The translations under genes were made by a program, and so were the position numbers. Source: Pelomonas sp047654805 (GTDB lineage: Bacteria; Pseudomonadota; Gammaproteobacteria; Burkholderiales; Burkholderiaceae_C). From it: a stretch of 64,000 nucleotides of DNA. Where the stretch lies: the NCBI RefSeq assembly GCF_047654805.1, contig NZ_JASGIV010000001.1, positions 5,518,001-5,582,000 on the forward strand, written 5' to 3'. This document shows positions 10,982 through 20,363 of the stretch, piece by piece; the first letter of the stretch is position 1; every line of letters begins with the position of its first letter. Under the pieces are notes generated by a model. The model worked only from the letters and a program-made list of their open reading frames with translations, was not told the DNA's origin and did no database searches.

Positions 10982-11593
10982 ATGGCCCGCACGCGCCGCC
11001 GCGGATCGCGGGAAGCGGAGGTCGATCCCTTCTACGACATGCTGTTCAACCTGCTGATCGGCTTCGTCTTCTGCTTCATCGTCGCGCTGCTTGCGATGAA
11101 TCCGCGCGCCACCAAGGCTGGTGACGTGCCGTCCAAGGCTGAATACCTGATCAATGTCTCCTGGCCCGACAACAGCCCTGATGACATCGACACCTGGGTG
11201 CAGGACCCTGGCGGCAACCTGGTCTGGTTCCGCCAGCGCGAGGCTGGGTTGATGTACCTGGACCGTGACGACCGTGGCGAGGGCAACGCCTCCACCATCA
11301 TCAACGGCCAGAAGATCCAGAGTCCCTTCCGCCAGGAAGTGGTGACGATCCGCGGCATCGTGCCCGGCGAGCACGTCGTCAACGCGCAGTACTACCAGTC
11401 CCACGACGGCCAGCCGGTGCCGGTGACCGTGTCGGTCATCAAGGTGAACCCCCGCGCCGACGTCGTCTTCCACGGCACGGTCAAGCTCGCCCGCCAGGGC
11501 GACGAGGCCACCGCCGTGCGCTTCACGCTGCTGCCCGACGGCAGTGTCGTCAACGTCAACACCCTGCCCAAGAGCCTGATGCAAAGACCATGA
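10982..11593 (+). CDS. ExbD-like membrane protein with periplasmic DUF2135-like domain
   Basis: A 203-residue protein with a basic cytoplasmic N-terminus, one membrane helix near residues 18-40 (DPFYDMLFNLLIGFVFCFIV) carrying an aspartate at the position expected for ExbD/TolR, then a periplasmic domain. That domain (DIDTWVQDPGGNLVWF, then LDRDDRG) resembles the DUF2135-type beta fold rather than the usual short ExbD tail, so it is atypical. It follows the ExbB-like gene by one base and overlaps the next gene. Assignment as a proton-motive-force module partner is inference from the helix and context. Confidence 0.62.
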   Translation: MARTRRRGSREAEVDPFYDMLFNLLIGFVFCFIVALLAMNPRATKAGDVPSKAEYLINVSWPDNSPDDIDTWVQDPGGNLVWFRQREAGLMYLDRDDRGEGNASTIINGQKIQSPFRQEVVTIRGIVPGEHVVNAQYYQSHDGQPVPVTVSVIKVNPRADVVFHGTVKLARQGDEATAVRFTLLPDGSVVNVNTLPKSLMQRP

Positions 11594-12081
11594 CCCTGCC
11601 CATCATCCTGAGCTTCACCGCGCTGCTGCTGTTGTGCACACTTGCCCTGCTGCAATCCCGCTGGCCGACCTGGCTGCGCGGCCTGCTGGTGGTCGGTGTG
11701 AGCTGCTTCTACTTCTACGCCGAGACCGCCATCCACACACTCTGGGGATGGCCCAGCGGTGACCCGCTGCCCGAGCGCTTCGTGTTGCTGGCCGCCGTCA
11801 TCGAGGAGCCCAGCTCCAAGCGTGAGGGAGCGCTCTACGTGTGGGTCAATGCGGTGGAGGGCGGCAAGCCTGCCGCCCAGCCCCGCGCCTTCCAGCTGCC
11901 CTACAGCAAGGACCTGCACGGCCTGCTGAACGAGGGCCTGAAGAAGGTGCGCAACGGCATCAGCCAGCTTGGCACGGCCGAGGCCAAACCACGCAAGGGC
12001 CTGGCCTGGTTGCGCCCGGGCAGCGACGAGCAGCAGGTCAAGCTGCGCGACATGCCGCTGCCGCAGTTGCCGGAGAAGTGA
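11590..12081 (+). CDS. Hypothetical membrane protein in the pqqB operon
   Basis: A 163-residue protein not recognised as a known family. Two hydrophobic helices at about residues 4-22 and 29-48 are followed by a soluble region with charged and proline-rich stretches ending PLPQLPEK. The ATG overlaps the stop of the ExbD-like gene (ATGA). A role with the ExbB/ExbD-like pair is suggested only by coupling and order. Confidence 0.7.
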   Translation: MTLPIILSFTALLLLCTLALLQSRWPTWLRGLLVVGVSCFYFYAETAIHTLWGWPSGDPLPERFVLLAAVIEEPSSKREGALYVWVNAVEGGKPAAQPRAFQLPYSKDLHGLLNEGLKKVRNGISQLGTAEAKPRKGLAWLRPGSDEQQVKLRDMPLPQLPEK

Positions 12082-12083
12082 CC

Positions 12084-12794
12084 ATGCGCCGCTGCCTTCT
12101 CCCGTTGCTCCTCGCAGCCCTGACCGGCTGTGGCCGTTCGCCGGGCGCCGGCAACGAAGCCTGGTTCCCGTTGGAGGCCGGCCACCGCTGGACCTATGTG
12201 GTCACCACGCGCAGCGGACTCGACGCCTCCGAGCGCGAAAGCCTGACGCTGCGTACTCTGGGGCGCGAGACGCTCGTGCTGGACGACAAGCCTGCCTGGG
12301 TGCGTCGCAGCGACAGCGGCATCAGCTACTGGCTGCGCGCAGACGACACGGGCATCGTGCGCGTGGCCAGCAAGAGCGACATGCAGCCCGACCCCGTGGC
12401 CGACGCGCCGGGCCGTTTCGTGCTGAAGGCGCCGTTCGCGGTCGGTACGCAGTGGCAGGCATCCACGACCACGTACTTGCTGATGCGCACGCACGAGTAC
12501 CCGCGGGAGCTCAAGCACAGCCATCCCAATATCCCGATGACCTACCAGATCGAGGCTGTAGCCGACGAGGTACGTACGCCGGCCGGCAGCTTCTCGCCCT
12601 GCCTGCGGGTGCGGGGCAGCGCGACGGTGCGGGTCTTCGTGGATCCCATCAGTGGATTCAAGGACCAGCCGCTGACTAGCGTGGAGTGGTACTGCCGTGG
12701 CGTGGGTCTCGTGAAGATGGAACGCAGCGAGCCGTCCACGTCGCCCATGCTGGTGGGAGGCTCGCGCACGTTGGAGCTGGAGGCTTGGCAGTGA
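12084..12794 (+). CDS. Putative lipoprotein of the pqqB operon
   Basis: A 236-residue exported protein. The N-terminus MRRCLLPLLLAALTGC is a lipoprotein signal with lipobox LTGC, predicting lipidation at Cys16. The mature part starts with a segment WFPLEAGHRWTYVV seen in many hypothetical lipoproteins with a beta-rich fold. Two cysteines near the C-terminus could pair. It starts two bases after the previous stop, and its own TGA overlaps the histidine kinase GTG. Function unknown; a sensor or envelope partner of the following two-component system is possible. Confidence 0.72.
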   Translation: MRRCLLPLLLAALTGCGRSPGAGNEAWFPLEAGHRWTYVVTTRSGLDASERESLTLRTLGRETLVLDDKPAWVRRSDSGISYWLRADDTGIVRVASKSDMQPDPVADAPGRFVLKAPFAVGTQWQASTTTYLLMRTHEYPRELKHSHPNIPMTYQIEAVADEVRTPAGSFSPCLRVRGSATVRVFVDPISGFKDQPLTSVEWYCRGVGLVKMERSEPSTSPMLVGGSRTLELEAWQ

Positions 12795-13651
12795 GGCCCG
12801 CTGTGCGCCGCGACCTGCTCTGGGTGGGTGCGGCCACGCTCGCCGCCTATGCTTTGGGCAGCGCCTGGCAGTGGCAGGAGGGGCTCAGCGGCCTGCTGGA
12901 GCGGTATGAGCATTGGCAGGTCGACGAGCTGCCACTGGCGCTCACCGTGATGGCGCTGGGCCTGGCCTGGCAGGCCTGGCGCCGCCATCGCGAGGCCACC
13001 CGGCTGCTGCAGCACAACCGCGAGCTGGCAAGACAGCTGATCGCAGTGCAGGAGCGCGAGCGTCAGGCGCTGGCGCGCGAGCTGCACGATGAGCTGGCCC
13101 AGCATTGCGCGGCGATCCGGCTCGAGGCCGCGGTGGCCGCCCGCTGCACCGAGCTGGCCCAGGCCCAGGACGCCGCGCGCCGCGCCGCGTCCAGTGCGCA
13201 CAGTCTGCAGATCGGCGTGCACCGGTTGTTGCGCCAGCTGCGTCCGGCCGATCTCGATACGCTTGGCCTGTGCGCCGCGTTGCGCGAGTTGTGCGCCCAG
13301 CGCGCCTGGCCGAACTGCCGCTTCGGCACCGACGCGGATGAGCACGGAAGCTTTGGCGAGGAGGTGGACATGGCTCTCTATCGTGTCGCCCAAGAGGCAC
13401 TTTCCAACGTGCTGCGCCATGCGCATGCGACGGCCGTGGATGTGCGGCTGGATGCGTCGGCCGATGGCGTGCGCTTGAGCGTGCAGGATGACGGCCTGGG
13501 CTTCGATGCCGATGCCGACACCGGCGGCCTGGGCCTGCTGGGCGCCCGCGAGCGCGCGGCGGTGCTGGGTGGCGAGCTGCGCGTGCATAGCGCGCCGGGC
13601 AAAGGCACCCGGGTGGAGCTGTGGCTGCCGTTGCGGCGAGGCCTCGCATGA
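12791..13651 (+). CDS. NarL-family sensor histidine kinase
   Basis: A 286-residue kinase of the HisKA_3 type. Two hydrophobic segments (about residues 6-22 and 45-60) are followed by the dimerisation/phosphoacceptor motif ALARELHDELAQ, with the histidine in HDE, and an ATPase domain with VAQEALSNVLRHAHA and VQDDGLGF. The GTG start at 12791 overlaps the lipoprotein stop, and the longer open frame lies inside that gene. The protein lacks a large sensor domain, so input probably comes from the membrane segments or an associated protein. It overlaps the response regulator gene by four bases. Confidence 0.87.
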   Translation: MRPAVRRDLLWVGAATLAAYALGSAWQWQEGLSGLLERYEHWQVDELPLALTVMALGLAWQAWRRHREATRLLQHNRELARQLIAVQERERQALARELHDELAQHCAAIRLEAAVAARCTELAQAQDAARRAASSAHSLQIGVHRLLRQLRPADLDTLGLCAALRELCAQRAWPNCRFGTDADEHGSFGEEVDMALYRVAQEALSNVLRHAHATAVDVRLDASADGVRLSVQDDGLGFDADADTGGLGLLGARERAAVLGGELRVHSAPGKGTRVELWLPLRRGLA

Positions 13652-14292
13652 CGCGGCTGCTGCTGGTGGACGATCACCCAGTGGTACGCGCCGGCTACCA
13701 GCGCTTGCTGGAGCTGGATGGAGCGTACCGCGTCGTCGCCCAGGCCGGCACTGTGGATGAGGCACTGGACCTGCACCGCGAGCACCAGCCCGAGCTGACC
13801 ATCACCGACCTCGGCCTGCCCGGCCCCGGCGGCATGGAGCTGCTGCGCCATCTGCTGGAGCGTGATGCCGGTGCACGGGTGCTGGTGTTCAGCATGCACG
13901 AGGGCGAGGCCATGGTTAGACGCACGTTCGCGATGGGCGCACGCGGCTATGTCAGCAAGAGCAGCGCGCCGGAGGAACTGCTGGACGCCGTGGCCTGCGT
14001 GATGGCGGGGCGGCGCTATCTGTGCGGCGCGCTGCCGGCGCATTGGCTGCAGCCCACGCCGTCGAACGACCTGGATGGCCTGCAGTCCCTGAGCGACCGC
14101 GAGTTCGAGGTCTTCCGGCTGCTAGCCCAGGGTCTGACGCCGGCAGATTGCGCCGGTACCCTGCATCTCAGTCCCAAGACCGTGTCCAACCTGCAGACTC
14201 AGATCCGGGACAAGCTGGGGCTGGCCAGCGCGGCGGCGATGGCGCATCTGGCGTTGAGAAGAGGCCTGATCGACGCCCAGTTCAGCAGCTGA
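13648..14292 (+). CDS. LuxR/NarL-family response regulator
   Basis: A 214-residue regulator. The receiver domain (residues 1-120) has LLLVDDHPVVRAGY at the acidic pocket, a phosphoacceptor in LTITDLGLPG near residue 54 and KSS at the conserved lysine. A LuxR-type helix-turn-helix follows at about 150-210 (LSDREFEVFRLLAQGLTPAD). The start overlaps the kinase stop (ATGA). Similar kinase/regulator pairs control alcohol oxidation in pseudomonads; a role here is inferred from operon membership. Confidence 0.9.
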   Translation: MTRLLLVDDHPVVRAGYQRLLELDGAYRVVAQAGTVDEALDLHREHQPELTITDLGLPGPGGMELLRHLLERDAGARVLVFSMHEGEAMVRRTFAMGARGYVSKSSAPEELLDAVACVMAGRRYLCGALPAHWLQPTPSNDLDGLQSLSDREFEVFRLLAQGLTPADCAGTLHLSPKTVSNLQTQIRDKLGLASAAAMAHLALRRGLIDAQFSS

Positions 14293-14576
14293 AGGCAGTA
14301 CTGTCGTGAGTCAGGTTGGGCGCATCCATGCAGCCGCCGGATTCGTTGCCTTGGCGTGCGGATGCCGACATGGCCCGGTAGCGGTCGTGCCAGCGCACCG
14401 CGCCAGGAAGGCCAGAGTTCGACCAAGCTGCCAATCGCCAGTGGGGATCCCGGCCAGCCCCGTTGGCCGCCGACGTCCACAATCGGGTAGGCGGGCTGCC
14501 AGTATGGACATGCCCGTACCAGCGCAACCAAGGCAGGCGCGGCACCTGAAGAGTTGACCGTCAGAGGGCTTGAACC

Positions 14577-15521
14577 ATGAATGAACACTGCTGGCTGCCG
14601 GCAAGACTTGCATTTGCGGGCCGCTTCGCGACCGCGGCAAGGCAGGGGAATGGACAGATCGCGAATCATTGCCGGCCAGTGCGCAGTCCTGCGGCCATAG
14701 GGTGGTTGTCCGGCCTGCTGCTGGGACTGAGCCTGGCCGTTCAGGCCGAACCCTTCAATGCCGCGACCTACAACCTGCGGCTCAATCTCGCGAGCGACGG
14801 GTCCAACGCCTGGCCCCATCGACGTGACGCGGTGCGTGCACTGATCCGTTATCACGAGATCGATCTGCTGGGCACGCAGGAGGGCCTGATCGACCAGATC
14901 GAAGACCTCGCCGCGATGCCAGGCTTGGCACGCGTCGGCGTCGGTCGCGATGATGGAAAGCGCGGTGGCGAGCACGCGGCCATCTTCTTTCGTACGGAAC
15001 GCTTCGCGCTGCTGGCCACCGGCGACTTCTGGCTCAGCCCCACGCCCGACGTGCCCGGAAAGGGCTGGGATGCCCGCTGCTGCAACCGCCTGGCCACATG
15101 GGCGAGGTTGCGTGACTTGACCAGTGGCCGGGTTTTCGTTGCCTTCGCGGTGCACTTTGACCACGAAGGTGTGGTGGCGCGGCGCGAGTCCGCCCGGTTG
15201 ATGCTGCGCAAGATGCGAGAAATCGCCGGAGAAACCCCGGCGCTACTGCTGGGTGACCTCAACGCCACGCCCGATTCCGAGCCAGTGCAGATTCTGCTGA
15301 CGGGCCTGCGCGACGCCCGTACGCAGAGCCAGATGCCGCCCTATGGCCCTGTGGGCACCTTCAATGGATTCAAGCTCGACGCACCGCTGAAGGAGCGCAT
15401 CGACTATGTGATGCTCAGCCCTCAGTGGCGCGTGCTGCGTTACGCGGCGCTCACCGATTCGGTCGATGCCCGATTCCCGTCCGACCACCTGCCAGTGGTG
15501 ACCCGTGTGAGCCTGGATTGA
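14577..15521 (+). CDS. Secreted endonuclease/exonuclease/phosphatase (EEP) family protein
   Basis: A 314-residue protein with a hydrophobic export segment near residues 40-57 (after an unusually long N-terminal extension), then an EEP fold: ATYNLRL at the first strand, GTQEG with the metal-binding glutamate, GDLNATPDSEP with catalytic Asp/Asn, and SDHLPVV with the catalytic Asp-His. EEP proteins cleave phosphodiesters of nucleic acids or phospho-lipids; the substrate is not known. It is separated by about 280 bases from the operon before it. A shorter start nearer the signal region is possible. Confidence 0.82.
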   Translation: MNEHCWLPARLAFAGRFATAARQGNGQIANHCRPVRSPAAIGWLSGLLLGLSLAVQAEPFNAATYNLRLNLASDGSNAWPHRRDAVRALIRYHEIDLLGTQEGLIDQIEDLAAMPGLARVGVGRDDGKRGGEHAAIFFRTERFALLATGDFWLSPTPDVPGKGWDARCCNRLATWARLRDLTSGRVFVAFAVHFDHEGVVARRESARLMLRKMREIAGETPALLLGDLNATPDSEPVQILLTGLRDARTQSQMPPYGPVGTFNGFKLDAPLKERIDYVMLSPQWRVLRYAALTDSVDARFPSDHLPVVTRVSLD

Positions 15522-15889
15522 GTCGATCAGACTGCTGGCTTTGCACAAACCCTTGGCCACCGCGCCGACGCTTCAAGGGGCCAGTTGCTCACGCGGCAAT
15601 CGCTCTGGCGGAGGATGCGTCGCCGCGCTACGGCGCACGTTGGCTGTCGTCTTGGTGGAGCCAACGCAAGGCGATCGTCCTATCCGGATTCCGAGCTGCC
15701 GCTTCAAGCCTCCCGTACCTCTTGGGCGGAGGCCCGTCCCGGGTAGATAGGCTCTTGCGGCAACGCCGTCTGCCGCGCTGAGAGCTTGCGTGCGATGAAG
15801 GGCGTGCGTCAGGTGCGGAGCGCTCCAGCGCAGGAGGAGGTCGCCGCAAACCGGCCCCTCCCATCGCTGTCACCTACGGCGTCGGCATT
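15522..15889. other. 368-base gene-free stretch
   Basis: Lies between the EEP gene and the HiPIP gene, which converge. No conserved gene, tRNA or strong terminator was recognised; the short open frames have no start-site or family support. Confidence 0.4.
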
Positions 15890-16195
15890 TCAGCCCGCCA
15901 TCTTCACCCATGCGTTGCACCAGCCGTTCTTCGCGACTTGCGCCTTGCGGCCGAACATCGCGCAGCCGCTCCACGCATCGGTGGGCTTGGCCTGCCAGAA
16001 CTGGCAGTTGGCGCAGTGCTGGCTGGCTTGGTGCTTGGGCCACTTGGCGGGGTCGACCTTGGTGGTGTCATGCTTGTAGCCGAGCGCCATGGCGGTTTCG
16101 CTGGCTTCGTCGACAGGGTTTGTTTGAGCAATGGCCGGGCAGGCCAGGCAGGCCGTCGTGGCCTGCAGCATGAAGATGCGGCGGGTGGGATGCAT
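15890..16195 (-). CDS. High-potential iron-sulfur protein (HiPIP)
   Basis: A 101-residue periplasmic electron carrier. The twin-arginine signal MHPTRRIFMLQATTACLACP is followed by a mature domain with four cluster cysteines in HCANCQFW, GCAMF and NGWCNAW, the HiPIP pattern that binds a [4Fe-4S] cluster. The start at 16195 gives the signal directly. It lies 67 bases downstream of the PQQ dehydrogenase gene on the same strand, across a hairpin, so it may share its transcript and carry electrons from it or from the cytochrome; that pairing is inference. Confidence 0.88.
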   Translation of the reverse strand: MHPTRRIFMLQATTACLACPAIAQTNPVDEASETAMALGYKHDTTKVDPAKWPKHQASQHCANCQFWQAKPTDAWSGCAMFGRKAQVAKNGWCNAWVKMAG

Positions 16196-16215
16196 GGAAA
16201 CCTCGGGGCATGAGC

Positions 16216-16241
16216 GGAGCCGGCCCGCATGGACCGGCTCC
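16216..16241 (-). promoter_or_regulatory. Hairpin between dehydrogenase and HiPIP genes
   Basis: Perfect 8-bp inverted repeat GGAGCCGG / CCGGCTCC with a 10-base loop, with no T-tract. It may act as a partial terminator or as a 3' stabiliser that sets different levels of the two genes. Confidence 0.4.
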
Positions 16242-16262
16242 TTCGGGAGATGGGGGAGCGGC

Positions 16263-18011
16263 TTACTTGGCGAGCTTGAACACCCAGACCATGCCGCCTT
16301 GCTCCAGGTAGTTGACCTTCTTGGCCACGTCACCGCCCCACAGCGGCACGGCGCCACCCCAGCCGGACACGACGCTGACGTACTGCTCGCCGTTCTGCAT
16401 CCACGACACCGGCGGCGCGACGACGCCCGAGCCGGTCTGGAACTGCCAGACCACCTTGCCTGTCTTGGCGTCGGCGGCCTTGAGCCAGCCTTCAGGCGTG
16501 CCCCAGAACACCAGGTTGCCCGCAGTGGTCAGCACGCCGCCCCACAGCGGCGCACCGTTCTTCACCTCCCAGACGATCTTGCCGGTCTTGGGATCCACCG
16601 CACGCATCGCACCGATGTAGTCGTCGTTCAGCGTCTTGATCGTGAAGCCGGCACCCAGGTAGGCAGCGCCTTTCTTGTAGGCGATGGGCTCGTTCCAGAT
16701 CTCCATGCCCCACTCGTTGGCGGGCACGTAGAAGAGCTTGGTGTCCGGGCTGTAGGCCATTGGCATCTGGTTCTTGCCGCCCAGGAAGGACGGTGCTGAG
16801 AACACCGAGTTGCCCTTCTTGCCGTCGGCGCCGGCGGTCGGGTCGCCGGGGCGGTTCTCGGGCACGAAGTTCGGGCGGCCGGTCTTCAGGTCGATACCCG
16901 AGGCCCAGGTGATCTTCTTGACGAAGGGGAAGGCGTTGGCGAGCTGGCCGTTGTTCGCATCCAGCACGTAGAAGTAGCCGTTGCGGTCGGCCTTGGCGCC
17001 CATGCGCTTGCCGTCCATGTCGAAGGTGATGAACTCATTGACGCCGTCGAAGTCCCAGCCATCGTTGGGTGTGCCTTGGTAGTGCCACTTGATCTGACCG
17101 GTCTTCACGTCAATGGCGACGGTGGAGCAGGAGAACAAGTTGTCGCCCTGGCGCAGATGGCTGTTCCAGGGTGCCGGGTTGCCGGTGCCGAAGTACGCCA
17201 AGCCGGTCTTGGCGTCGTAGGTGCCGCCCAGCCACGTGGCCGCGCCGCCGGTCTTCCACAGGTCGCCCGGCCAGCTCTTGCCCTGCGTACCTGAGACGCC
17301 GTTCTCGGTCTTCTTGCCGGTCTTGTCCCAGGTGTAGCCCATGTGCCCCTCCACCGTGGGGCGCATCCAGACCATCTTGCCGGTCTTGGGGTCGCGCGCC
17401 TCGACGCGGCCCACCACGCCGAACTCGCCACCGGACACGCCGGTGAGCAGCAGGCCGCCCGCGATGATGGGGGCGGCCGTGGCGGAGTAGCCGGCGGCGT
17501 AGTCGTCGATCTTCTCCTTCCACACGACATCGCCGGTGTTTTGGTCCAGCGCCACCAGCTGGGCGTCCAGCGTTGCGAAGATGACGAGGTTGTCGTAGAG
17601 CGCTGCGCCGCGGTTGACGACGTCACAGCAGGGCATGATGCCCTCGGGCAGGCGGTGCTCGTACTTCCACAGCTTCTGGCCGGTGGCGGCATCGAGCGCG
17701 AAGATGCGCGAGTAGGACGCTGTCACGAACATCTTGCCGTTGTGGATCAGCGGCTGAGATTCCTGGCCACGCTGCTTCTCGCCGCCGAAGGAGAACGCCC
17801 AGGCGGGCACCAGCTTGGCGGCGTTGCCGGTGTTGATCTGCTTGAGCGGCGAGTGGCGCTGACCCTCGGTGCCCAGGCCCCAGGACAGGACCTCCTGGCC
17901 GGACTTGGACGAGGCCTGGATCATCTGCTCGGTCACGGCGGCGGTCGCGCTGCCGGCGGCCACCAGGCCGAGGCCCAAGGACATCAGGGCTGCGAGGGGC
18001 TTGAGTTGCAT
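16263..18011 (-). CDS. PQQ-dependent alcohol dehydrogenase, predicted lanthanide type
   Basis: A 582-residue periplasmic quinoprotein of the methanol/ethanol dehydrogenase family that oxidises alcohols to aldehydes using PQQ. It has a signal peptide (MQLKPLAALMSLGLGLVAAG), propeller repeats of the DAKTGKVVW type, and adjacent Cys128-Cys129 (PCCD), which form the ring disulfide next to PQQ. The catalytic region reads GWDFDGVNE: Asp320 is the expected base and Asp322, two residues on, is the extra ligand found in XoxF, PedH and ExaF lanthanide enzymes but not in calcium enzymes, which have Ala or Ser. Lanthanide use is therefore predicted. A sigma54 promoter lies 68 bases upstream. The longer open frame runs into the promoter, so 18011 is the start. 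Confidence 0.93.
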   Translation of the reverse strand: MQLKPLAALMSLGLGLVAAGSATAAVTEQMIQASSKSGQEVLSWGLGTEGQRHSPLKQINTGNAAKLVPAWAFSFGGEKQRGQESQPLIHNGKMFVTASYSRIFALDAATGQKLWKYEHRLPEGIMPCCDVVNRGAALYDNLVIFATLDAQLVALDQNTGDVVWKEKIDDYAAGYSATAAPIIAGGLLLTGVSGGEFGVVGRVEARDPKTGKMVWMRPTVEGHMGYTWDKTGKKTENGVSGTQGKSWPGDLWKTGGAATWLGGTYDAKTGLAYFGTGNPAPWNSHLRQGDNLFSCSTVAIDVKTGQIKWHYQGTPNDGWDFDGVNEFITFDMDGKRMGAKADRNGYFYVLDANNGQLANAFPFVKKITWASGIDLKTGRPNFVPENRPGDPTAGADGKKGNSVFSAPSFLGGKNQMPMAYSPDTKLFYVPANEWGMEIWNEPIAYKKGAAYLGAGFTIKTLNDDYIGAMRAVDPKTGKIVWEVKNGAPLWGGVLTTAGNLVFWGTPEGWLKAADAKTGKVVWQFQTGSGVVAPPVSWMQNGEQYVSVVSGWGGAVPLWGGDVAKKVNYLEQGGMVWVFKLAK

Positions 18012-18078
18012 GGTGTTGTCTCCTGTGTTGATTGGGGGTCCGCGGTCGTGCAAATGCGGCGCGGATGGCCAGATACAG

Positions 18079-18094
18079 CGCAAGCTCCATGCCA
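18079..18094 (-). promoter_or_regulatory. Sigma54 (-24/-12) promoter of the PQQ dehydrogenase
   Basis: On the minus strand TGGCATG-N4-TTGCG, sharing its -24 box exactly with the cytochrome operon promoter. It predicts a leader of about 56 nucleotides. It faces away from the aldehyde dehydrogenase promoter. Confidence 0.85.
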
Positions 18095-18309
18095 GTCGCA
18101 AATCTGCAGATTTCGCGGCGGGATGGAGCAGTCGAGCCGCCACAGCAGCCCGTGCGGGCCGGGCGTAGCGTCCGCTGGCGCCTGTGGCGGCACCTGTTCG
18201 CGGCCGGTTGTCCCGTCCTGGGCATGACTGCTCCAGGCTGCAACAGTCGGCGGGTGGTTTCCCGGGGCCGCGACATCCTTGACGGGGGCTTTGGCCCGTC
18301 AGAGCGGGC
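18095..18309. promoter_or_regulatory. Shared control region between divergent sigma54 promoters
   Basis: This 215-base stretch separates the dehydrogenase and aldehyde dehydrogenase promoters and is the expected place for activator binding sites. An imperfect dyad TGTCCC-gtcct-GGGCA lies near 18209-18224 and could be one. Related GGGACA/TGCCC half-sites occur upstream of the cytochrome operon near 7004-7017. No conserved site was proven by eye. Confidence 0.4.
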
Positions 18310-18325
18310 TGGCACGGGTTCTGCG
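18310..18325 (+). promoter_or_regulatory. Sigma54 (-24/-12) promoter of the aldehyde dehydrogenase
   Basis: TGGCACG-N4-CTGCG, with the full -24 consensus and GC at -12, 41 bases before the aldehyde dehydrogenase start. Confidence 0.82.
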
Positions 18326-18365
18326 TTGTTCAGCGAGCCCCAACCCATCCGCACAGGAGACAGCC

Positions 18366-19889
<1,524 letters not shown>

Positions 19890-19911
19890 TCGCTACCGTG
19901 ATCGACACTCA

Positions 19912-19936
19912 GGGGCGGCTCGGGCCGCCCCTTTTT
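19912..19936 (+). terminator. Rho-independent terminator after the aldehyde dehydrogenase
   Basis: Perfect 8-bp stem GGGGCGGC / GCCGCCCC with a TCGG loop followed by five T. It lies before the DUF779 gene, so it would reduce read-through into that gene. Confidence 0.85.
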
Positions 19937-19950
19937 CCTGGGGCGTCGCC

Positions 19951-20334
19951 ATGATCGCTTATATCCCCCGCGTGCAGGCCAGCGAGGCCGCGCAGGCGCT
20001 CATCGGCCGGCTGCGCCGCGAGCACGGTGCAATCCTGTTCTACCAGTCGCACGGCTGCTGTGCCGGCAGCGCGCCCATGTGCTTTGCCGTGCACGAGCTC
20101 AAGCTCAACGCCAGCGACCGCCTGCTGGGCAGCGTGGACGGTGTGCCGGTCTATGCCAGCCATGCGCAGTGCGACTACCTGGCCGGCCTGCAGATGACGC
20201 TGGACGTGGCGCCGGGCAACAGCGGCAGCTTCGGGCTGGAGGATGGTTCGGGGCAGCACTTCGTCGCGCACTTCCGGCTCTGGGCCGATGAGGAGGTGCC
20301 GCTGCTTGAGCCGATCAGGGCCTGCCCGGCCTGA
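19951..20334 (+). CDS. DUF779 family protein
   Basis: A 127-residue soluble protein of the DUF779 family, a frequent neighbour of ExaC/AldB-type aldehyde dehydrogenases. The segment QSHGCCAGSAPMCF has a Cys-Cys pair and a third cysteine and is the family hallmark, suggesting metal or redox chemistry; no biochemical role is established. The ATG at 19951 is chosen because the earlier open frame overlaps the aldehyde dehydrogenase gene. It lies after a strong terminator, so expression may be by read-through or an unseen promoter. Confidence 0.85.
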   Translation: MIAYIPRVQASEAAQALIGRLRREHGAILFYQSHGCCAGSAPMCFAVHELKLNASDRLLGSVDGVPVYASHAQCDYLAGLQMTLDVAPGNSGSFGLEDGSGQHFVAHFRLWADEEVPLLEPIRACPA

Positions 20335-20363
20335 CGGCGGCTCAGGGCTGTTCAGGCCGTCAG
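20331..20363. terminator. Possible bidirectional terminator between DUF779 and sugE
   Basis: Inverted repeat CTGACGGC / GCCGTCAG with a 17-base loop spans the ends of two converging genes. It has no T-tract, so support is weak. Confidence 0.3.

Noticed and set aside
15628..15873. Short minus-strand open frame between the EEP and HiPIP genes
   Set aside because: No start-site support or recognisable domain; could be remnant DNA but nothing confirms it.
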